In this document: piece after piece, positions 57,011 through 64,000 of the stretch
Layout of the letters: every line of letters begins with the position of its first letter
Position numbering within the stretch: position 1 is the first letter of the stretch
From: Proteles cristata cristata
Taxonomy: Eukaryota > Chordata > Mammalia > Carnivora > Hyaenidae
Direction of reading: 5' to 3'
NCBI GenBank assembly: GCA_017311185.1
Contig: JAESUZ010004520.1
Location: 741,391-805,390 of the forward strand
Length of the DNA stretch: 64,000 nucleotides
Made by a program: the position numbers and the translations under genes
Notes under the pieces: generated by a model
Told to the model about the DNA's origin: nothing
Database searches by the model: none
What the model saw: the letters and a program-made list of their open reading frames with translations, nothing else

Positions 57011-58203
57011 CAAACTTAATCCAACAATTTCCATCTTTCAATTAAAAATTTCATCTCAATCTTACTTAATTTCTTTATTTTATCTTACTGTGTGTTTATT
57101 AGGGGATTCTTATAGAATTCTTTTATTCCCTTAACTTTATTCTTTAATGATTTGATTTAATTGCTATACCCTTGAATTTCCCCCTTATCAATCAAGAGAA
57201 CTATGTGATGGTTAGTATAAAATATGTATTTCTCTACTGTTACATATTAAATAGATAACAGTTATGTTCTCCACAAAGGTATACTAATGTGTTTGTTCTT
57301 TTGATTTTATCCCAAATAAGCATTTTAAAATATGTTCTCATTCTCACTTTTCTCTCAGCACTTATCAAATGTGACATTTGATGCATGTTCTCTATGATCC
57401 TGAGACCATTTCGTGTATTTAATTTTTTATTATATATTTCTTGAAATATATTTATTTCCTCCCAGGAATACTGATTTAAGGAAATATTCTCTTACAGATT
57501 AGATACAGCTATATTTTTACCACTGTTTAATCTTCTCTACTTCAAGACTCTGGTTTAATTCATCAGTAATCTGATTAAGCTCTTTTTTTTTTTTCTTAAT
57601 CAAGAATTTACTTAGATAAACTAGCTTGTATAGCCTATGGATCCTTGCATATCTGTGAATATCTTTTATTCTGACTGGTGAATAACATATGGACTCTGTG
57701 TAGTTTTCTGTCCATAGGCTGTAATTGCTCCAAACTGTTTTCCAGCTGTCAGATTTGCAGAGAAGAGGTTTAATACTGTCTGATTATTTTCCTTTATAGG
57801 AAATCTGTGCTGCTATTATATGTTGACATAAATATATTGTACACGTACTCACAAGAATTATGCCAGAAAATGCTGAGTCATATATATTTATCAGACAATG
57901 TTTCCTGTATTTTGATGAGTCATTTTGATTAATAAAATGTTTTTTACAGAGTGCTTCACAGAGAAGTTATATTTTGTTTTACATGGTTTTCTCTTCTACT
58001 TGTATCTTCTTTTTCACATGGAAAGGTTTCTAATCTATATTTAAGTCACCTTTTCCAGTATGATTTAAATATAATTGCATTTTTGGTTTTTGATTTGTAC
58101 TACTTCTTATATTTGATCTTTCAAACATAAAATTTGACTTCTACAGGGACCTTCCATTTCTAAAATTTATTATATGTTTCAGTTTGAAAATCATGGTTTT
58201 AGA
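57011..58203. other. AT-rich sequence, weak old L1 ORF1-like similarity
   Basis: No gene. The stretch 57630-57830 ('gtgaatatcttttattctgac', 'ttttccagctgtcagatttg') has the look of the complement of an ancient L1/HAL1 ORF1 region and could be the 5' remainder of the outer L1. Otherwise nothing was recognised. Confidence 0.3.
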
Positions 58204-58359
58204 GGACCCTGGGCAGCTTAGTCAGTTAAGCCTTCGACTCTTGAGTTTGGATCAGGTCATGATCCCTGAGCCTGCTCTCTTTCCCTCTCTCTGTGCCTTT
58301 CCCCACTGCTTTCTCTCAAAATAAATAAATACATAAACATTTTTTAAAAAGGAAATCAA
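58204..58359 (+). mobile_element. SINEC 1 of 3 in series, internally deleted
   Basis: The head 'ggaccctgggcagcttag', then 'ggatcaggtcatgatccctgagcctg' in part (the B-box half is missing), a CT body and an A-rich tail that ends at about 58350. Confidence 0.88.
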
Positions 58360-58585
58360 GGAGCCTGAGTGGCTCACTCAGTTAAGTATCTGACTCTTGA
58401 TTTGGCTCAGGACATGATCTCACAGTTCCTGAGTTCAAGCCCCGTGTCAGGCTCTGTGCTGACAGTGGGGAGCCTGCATGGTATTCTCTGTCTCCCTCTC
58501 TCTGCCCCTCACTTGCTCGCACACACTCTCTCTCTCAAAAATAAATACACATTAAAGAAGTTAAAATTAAAAACAAAAAAAAGGG
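58360..58585 (+). mobile_element. SINEC 2 of 3 in series
   Basis: The head 'ggagcctgagtggctcactc', 'ggacatgatctcacagttcc', the B box 'gagttcaagcccc' and 'tctgtgctgacagtgggg', followed by a CT body and an A-rich tail merging into the next SINE. It begins just after the tail of SINE 1. Confidence 0.92.
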
Positions 58586-58818
58586 GGGGCGCCTGGGTGG
58601 CTTAGTCGGTTAAGCGTCCGACTTTCGCTTGGGTCATTATCTCGCGTTCGTGGGTTCGGGCCCCGCGTCGGGCTCTGTGCTGACTGCCAGCTCAGAGCCT
58701 GGAGCCTGTTTCAGTCTGTGACTCCCTCTCTCTCTGACCCTCCCTTGCTCGTGCTGTCTCTCTCTCTCTCTCTCTCTCCTAGAAATAAAGCATTTAAAAA
58801 AAAATTAAAAAAAAAAAA
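58586..58818 (+). mobile_element. SINEC_Fc-type SINE 3 of 3 in series
   Basis: The head 'ggggcgcctgggtggc', the A box 'tggcttagtcgg', a slightly altered B box (ggttcgggccc), the 'gactgccagctcagagcc' variant, a CT body and the 'ctagaaataaagc' tail. It belongs to the young subgroup and landed in the A-tail of SINE 2. Confidence 0.95.
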
Positions 58819-60159
58819 CATAATGGCTTTAGACCCATAATATCATTTTATGTGCTTAACTAAAATATGCTCAGGCATTCTTAGTGATAATTGGAATATA
58901 TAATGCAATAAATTTCAAAAGTGTTCAACCTGCAAGCTGTTTTTATACCTATCAGGACACTTTATTTGTCCTGGTTAAAACCTTCTTTGGACATTTTAGA
59001 CCTAAATCAAAAATAAACGTTAAAATCCATTCACTAAGACAAAGTGGCAAGAACATGTAAATTTAGAGGAAATTTATGAAGAATACAACTAACACTGTCA
59101 AAACAATGAGAGGAAAAAAGTAGATCAAAATTATTTATGGTAAGCAAAGCAGATTGTTTTCAGAGGTGTCAAGAAAATTTTTTGGAAGATTATTTTTTGT
59201 AATTTATTTTAAATATTTCTAAAATACAGTGTTAGCATCCCTCTTGTGTTCATAATCACACATAGCAGTAAAATAATAAGAAAGATAGATGAAAGAAATA
59301 AAATAAAAATTGTCTCTGTTTTTAAAGATAGGCATAAGAAAATGTTGGGTGCAAACAGTATTCAAAGCTTGAATTTGTTATATTAGATTGGGAGGGTGTG
59401 TTAGCATCGGTCTCTTTTTCAGTAGTGAATCCACAGGAATACACCAGTAATTGTAAGTAATACCCTAAGGCCATGTGCAGAAAAATGAGGAAAATATAAA
59501 TGTTTATATTCTTCACACTTTATAATTGGATAAAACCAAAACACAGTTGGACTTTTGCACAATGAAACAGGGCTGAACCAAGATTAGACTACATAGGTGG
59601 GACTCTAGTACCTTGGAAATACCTCTTACATAATTATGATAGATCAATGAGAATAATGTGTGGAATAATTAAAATCAGGTAACAATTTGTTAAGGTTTCC
59701 CAAAAGGGAACCTTGGGAGAAGATCTAAGAAAAATTGGCAGGTGTATTTTATCTCACACAGATAAGATGAGACCATAATTGGAATTATGTGTGAAGTATT
59801 TAAATCTGGTGTGCATGCATAATATCACCTCAGGATAACGAATATTTATTGTTTGTTCAATGCATTTTAATCTAAGTCTTACAGTCAGTTGTAAGTCAGT
59901 ATTGTGTCTCTAGCTCTATCCTTTAGTATCACTGCCTAGAAGGATTTTGAAAGATTTGGTAAACATTTTCCTCTTGATAACCTGGGTGAAATGGATGAGA
60001 ATGAACCAGTGGCTTGAGTCTGTCACTTACATGGTTTTAGATACATAAATGTTACTCTCCATGCAAATACTAAAAGAGGATCATTGTTTTTTATGCCTTA
60101 AAAAAGAAGTGTATTGCTACAACAGAGAATTCATGAAACATGGAAACTACCATTAGCCA
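58819..60159. other. Unique sequence, no gene seen
   Basis: Nothing recognisable. The frame 59322-59516 has no visible homology. Confidence 0.45.
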
Positions 60160-60420
60160 AGTTTGAACCTTGTTTTGACAATGACTTCCTTGTGTTTCTT
60201 GCCTCTAATTTTACTCCTTCCAACTTCATTCAACACACTGCTACCAGATTAATCTGTCTAAAGCATATCTCTGATTATTATTCTTTTATAGACATTAGCA
60301 CTGACTATAAAAATCTTCATGTCTCCCCATCAGTATACAAAATCAAATACAGAATTCTTAGACTCTTCACTCTATATTTTGTAATACTTCAGGACAATGG
60401 GTGAAGTTTGAATGAAATCC
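60160..60420 (+). mobile_element. L2 LINE fragment
   Basis: 'cattcaacacactgctacc' (about 60227), 'agattaatctgtctaaagc' (about 60246), 'catgtctccccatcagtatac' and 'aaatcaaatacagaattctta' follow the L2 order ('cacactgctgccagagtgatctttctaaa', 'ggctccccattgcctacaggataaagtcc' in pieces). The frame 60114-60404 is incidental. Confidence 0.65.
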
Positions 60421-60689
60421 TTGCTGATCAGTCATAAATAGTGCTGTGCATTTTGTACTCCAGTCAGATGATATTTCTGGTATTCACATATGCTGTGAGC
60501 ATCTATAACATCAGTATTTCACAAGCTAAATTATACCTTCTTCCATCTCTACCTTTTTACCTTTCTTATGCATCTCCATAAAGTCTTCTTGAGGTATACT
60601 ATGCCTCTTGATCATTCTAAGTACCTCTCTTGCAGACTTATTGTTGCCTAATTTGAGTTGCTTGCAGGATATTTGTATCTTATCTCATT

Positions 60690-60810
60690 ATTCCTTAGTT
60701 TTGAAGTTTTTTAAGGGCAAGATTTACGTCTCATTTATAATTTTTCCCACTCCAGGGGCCTCATGTGAGTGATGCTTGGCAAATACCTGTCAGATGCATG
60801 CTGTTGTTTA
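60690..60810 (+). mobile_element. L2 3' end
   Basis: 'ttaagggcaagatttacgtctc', 'cactccaggggcctcatgtg' and 'gatgcttggcaaatacctgtc' resemble the L2 terminal region. It probably belongs to the same L2 as 60160-60420. Confidence 0.55.
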
Positions 60811-62014
60811 GTTCATAAACACTGTTATCAGATTTGTTAGTTTGGCAACACAAAGTAGGCCAAATTCAAGAACAAAACATACCCAGTGCCTAACACAATG
60901 CCTTCTGTATGCGAAATACTTCCAAAGTTTTTAATGAAGTAATTAATCGAAATGTGAATATTGGTTTTGTTTTGTTAGATATGGTCTCTTTTTGGTCAGC
61001 TATTCACTAACATGCCTAGCTTCTTATTTTCCAGGCGTGAAATGTTGTCAGAGAGAATGGTAATGTGTACCTTATGTGTTAAGGGAATATCACGTTCACC
61101 TTTGGGGACAGTTCAGTCTAGTTTGCAGTAGTAAGAAATTCTAGCAAACATGTTAAGTCACTGAGAACTATCCAATCTCCTATGGACTAATAATGTTCCT
61201 ATTGAGTTTAGGGTCTATAAATGCAATAGCATTCTACAAAACAATAGACAAAGTAGCCTGTAAAATCCTTAGAACTTCCTTTAAAGGGAAGATCATGATC
61301 ATACTTTTTGAGTATGGCTTGAGATCAAAGAGTCTTGATTATAGGGTATCATTTGTAAAGTAATTAAGACTGCTTTTTACACAAAAGCATAAGCAGCATT
61401 CCTAAGGATAATAAATCTAGCCTTTAAATAGAGAAAAATCCATACTACTTATTAAATTTTGTTTTTTTCTAATTGTTATTCCTTAAAAGCCCATGCATCC
61501 TAGACACTCAATAACATTTGCACTATATATATAGATGATAGCATTGCAAAATACCAGCTTTGTGAAAATAATTTGCTATAAACAATTTTCTTCAGAAGAT
61601 TATATTTTCCACTGTTGTGGCTGCTATCAACTAAGACACTTGCCATACTTTTTAAAAAATTACCTATTAAAATTCATTGTAAAACTGTAGTTTGCATTCC
61701 TCTTTCTTAGGCATAAATCACTTAGACATTTTTTAAGTCTAAACCAGGAAAATAAAAAAATTATTTAGAATGTGAATAACAGTACTTTTAACTAGAAAAA
61801 AAGCATTCATTAAATAGAAAAAAATAAACTTCACTTACATTGCCTATTAGAAACTGAGGGTAGTTATTTCGCCTAGCTGGCGCAGACACAACAATGCTGC
61901 TACTTCCCCAGAACTTCAGACTTTGGGTAAAGGGGACTCCTATTCTTTGTCCTATTTCAGTTATATGGTATAATTCATGTTGACGGTGACAGCTAGCAGT
62001 AAAAATGCGTGTCA
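60811..62014. other. Unique sequence, no gene seen
   Basis: Nothing recognisable. Confidence 0.45.
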
Positions 62015-62215
62015 ATGTACTCTACATTTTGTATGTAATATCTCATTTAGTATGCAAAACAGGTCTGAAAATAGGTAATCTTTTCCCATTTTACCTCTAG
62101 GAAACGGAGGCATAGAAAGAGTGAGTAACTTGTCAAGGGTTATATGTCTACTAAATCAGAGAACCAAGATTCCATTCCAGTTCTAATTTCACAGCATGGC
62201 CTCTGTGTAATTACA
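62015..62215 (-). mobile_element. MIR SINE
   Basis: 'ttttacctctaggaaacggaggcatagaaagagtgagtaacttgtcaaggg' in pieces (62090-62138), then 'tccattccagttctaatttc', matches the complement of MIR ('ttttacagatgaggaaactgaggcacagagaggttaagtaacttg' order). Confidence 0.75.
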
Positions 62216-62446
62216 GAATGTTGTGAATGCCTAATTCCCAGCTTTTGTAACCTGACAATTGAAATTTCATCAAAAATTGAAAAGATGTTAGAAACTCCTG
62301 TAATAGAGGCATCTTGGTCCTGAGGACTACACAAAGATTTAAGAGAATGGGATTCAGTGTCAATTAAGCAGTTGTTTTAGCTCTCTCAATCATTCCGTCT
62401 CTGTCTGTCTTTTATTCTCCTATTCCCTTCAAAATGTTAAGGATTT

Positions 62447-62674
62447 TGGGGCGCCTGGGTGGCTTAGTCGGTTAGGCGTCCGACTTTCGCTTAGGTCATG
62501 ATCTCGCGGTTCGTGGGTTCGAGCCCCGCGTTGGGCTCTGTGCCAACTGCCAGCTCAGAGCCTGGAGCCTGTTTCAGTCTGTGACTCCCTCTCTCTCTGA
62601 CCCTCCCCTGCTCACGCTGTCTCTCTCTCTCTCTCCTAGAAATAAATAAAACATCATCAAAAAATTTTTTTAAA
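62447..62674 (+). mobile_element. SINEC_Fc-type young SINE
   Basis: A complete copy. The head 'ggggcgcctgggtggc' is followed by an intact A box, the B box 'ggttcgagccc', a CT body and the 'ctagaaataaataaaac' tail. A perfect 16-bp target duplication (aaaatgttaaggattt) lies at 62431-62446 and 62675-62690. It is among the best-preserved elements in the window. Confidence 0.97.
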
Positions 62675-62816
62675 AAAATGTTAAGGATTTAAATTTGAGC
62701 CTATGAGGAAATGGCTAATAGGACTATAATGTGCAACCCTTTAAAGCACAGTGTAAAATGAATATCCAATAAAATCAAATTACATTAAAACTGTTTTTGG
62801 AAGTTATTAATGTAAC

Positions 62817-63040
62817 AGGGTGTCTGGGTGGCTCAGTCAATTAAGTGTCCAACTTCAACTCAGGTCATGATTTCATAGTTCGTGGGTTCGAGTGCCGATT
62901 CGGGCTCTGTGCTGACAGCTCAGAGCCTGGAGCTCGCTTCAAATTCTGTCTCTCTCTGGGTCCCCCACCCACCCTCACTCTCCCTCTGTCTCTCTCTCAA
63001 AAGCAAATAATAAAATTTAAAAAATAAAATTTAAAAATAT
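62817..63040 (+). mobile_element. SINEC
   Basis: The head 'agggtgtctgggtggctcag', 'aactcaggtcatgatttcat', the B box 'ggttcgag' and 'tctgtgctgacagctcagagcc', with a CT body and a tail of mixed A/T. Imperfect 'attaatgta' and 'attaatata' repeats flank it. It is older than the 62447 copy. Confidence 0.92.
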
Positions 63041-63779
63041 AATTAATATACAAAAATAACTTGGTAATGCTCATAAAATTCTGATGAATATTAGAAATAA
63101 TTTTAAGTATTTCCTTATCATTTTTACTAAAGTCTCACAGCAATATATATTCCTTTCTGAGGAATTCTTTACCAGTTCAACCATCCACATCTTTGCTAGT
63201 ATGTTTTGATTGGTTGGCGTCTACTTTAATTTGCTTCTGCCTATACTGTACTAGTTGTTAAACATTTTTTAATAACACTATTGGTCTTATGATTTCCCTT
63301 AGGAATTTTGAAATCACTATTGCATGGTAGATGAGTTGGTCCTGGTTCATCAAAAACCAAAGGCCAAGATAGAATTACATTTGAATAAATTTTAATAAGA
63401 GGAAATGCCTGTGAAAGAAAATAGGAGGGAGTTGGGATGACTGAGACAGTTACCCTTGTACTATGGTCTCATGGCTAACCTAGTCATCCAGGCTGCCTCC
63501 TTTGTAATCTAAAAGCAATGACTTTAAAATAATATTTCTACAGAAACATTGTACTGATATACATATTATATGTATATATTATCAGTGTTCTCCATTGTCA
63601 GTTCTATTATGTAATATTTTATAAAAACTGGCTAGTTTGGGAATGATTTTCTTTAAGCATATTCTTAGGAACTTGTTTTTCTTTTTCTTCCCACAAAATA
63701 ATTGATAGGAGATGAAACATTCTGTTCCTCTCCCCAACCGAAATATTGACAAATTAACAATTCTAAATAATAAAAATTC
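63041..63779. other. Unique sequence, no gene seen
   Basis: Nothing recognisable beyond a short TA/ATGTAT run near 63558-63580. Confidence 0.4.
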
Positions 63780-64000
63780 GGGGCGCCTGGGTGGCTTAGT
63801 CGGTTCAGCGACCGACTTTCGCTTAGGTCATGATCTCGCGGTTCGTGGATTTGAGCCCCACGTCGGGCTCTGTGCTGACTGCCAGCTCGGAGCCTGGAGC
63901 CTGTTTCAGATTCTGTATCCCACCCTCTCTCTGACCCTCCCCTGCTCACGCTGTCTCTCTCTCTCTCTCTCCTACAAATAAATAAAAATATTAAAAAAAA
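63780..64000 (+). mobile_element. SINEC_Fc-type young SINE, cut by window end
   Basis: The head 'ggggcgcctgggtggc', an intact A box, a B box altered by one base (ggatttgagcccc), the 'gactgccagctcggagcc' variant, a CT body and a tail running off the window. Both target copies cannot be seen. The frames 63665-63949 and 63712-63981 are SINE translations. Confidence 0.95.

Noticed and set aside
58204..64000. CRISPR-like series of direct repeats
   Set aside because: The repeats are about 220-bp SINEs with poly(A) tails and target duplications in a mammalian genome, and there are no short regular repeat-spacer units.

Overview
The window is non-coding genomic DNA from a carnivore, almost certainly a cat (Felidae). 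The main evidence is 21 tRNA-derived SINEs of the SINEC type. Several of them match the felid form closely: a head beginning GGGGCGCCTGGGTGGCTTAG, an A box, a GGTTCGAGCCC B box, a CT-rich body and an A-rich tail. Carnivore LINE-1 copies make up roughly a third of the bases, and the unique sequence between them is AT-rich. I found no host protein-coding gene, exon, functional tRNA or rRNA. Every long open frame lies in L1, in microsatellites or in antisense shadows, so this is intergenic or deep intronic DNA.

Layout: 1-1,690 holds L1 ends and a probable old LTR. 1.7-4.5 kb is repeat-poor. 4.5-6.1 kb is an L1 carrying a GC-rich insert of unknown origin. 7.2-11.1 kb is a mosaic of L1 pieces. 11.8-23.7 kb is mostly unique sequence with scattered SINE, MIR, L2 and L1 fragments and a long CTTT tract. 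23.7-25.6 kb is an L1 block (itself carrying a SINE) that splits a MIR. 26.5-27.8 kb is a probable endogenous-retrovirus remnant with a SINE inside. 30.3-32.1 kb has three SINEs and a U6 snRNA fragment. 36.4-37.2 kb is an MLT1-type LTR split by two SINEs.

The largest element is a near full-length L1 on the minus strand (39,102-45,183). It has a perfect 15-bp target-site duplication, a CpG-rich 5' region and an open ORF1. Its ORF2 is broken by three frameshifts and three stops. It also carries about 155 bases of non-L1 sequence at its 3' end, a probable 3' transduction.

From 46.2 to 57.0 kb L1 dominates. An older minus-strand L1 (51.3-57.0 kb) carries two SINE and three L1 insertions, most with recognisable target duplications. 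One of the nested L1s has a degenerate telomere-like hexamer tract between its 5' end and its target duplication. The last 7 kb holds three SINEs in series, L2 and MIR relics, and three more SINEs, the last cut by the window end.

There is no operon-like or pathway organisation. The content is a record of retrotransposition. L1 supplied the machinery and the SINEs are its non-autonomous clients. Family names were assigned by reading only, without a database search.
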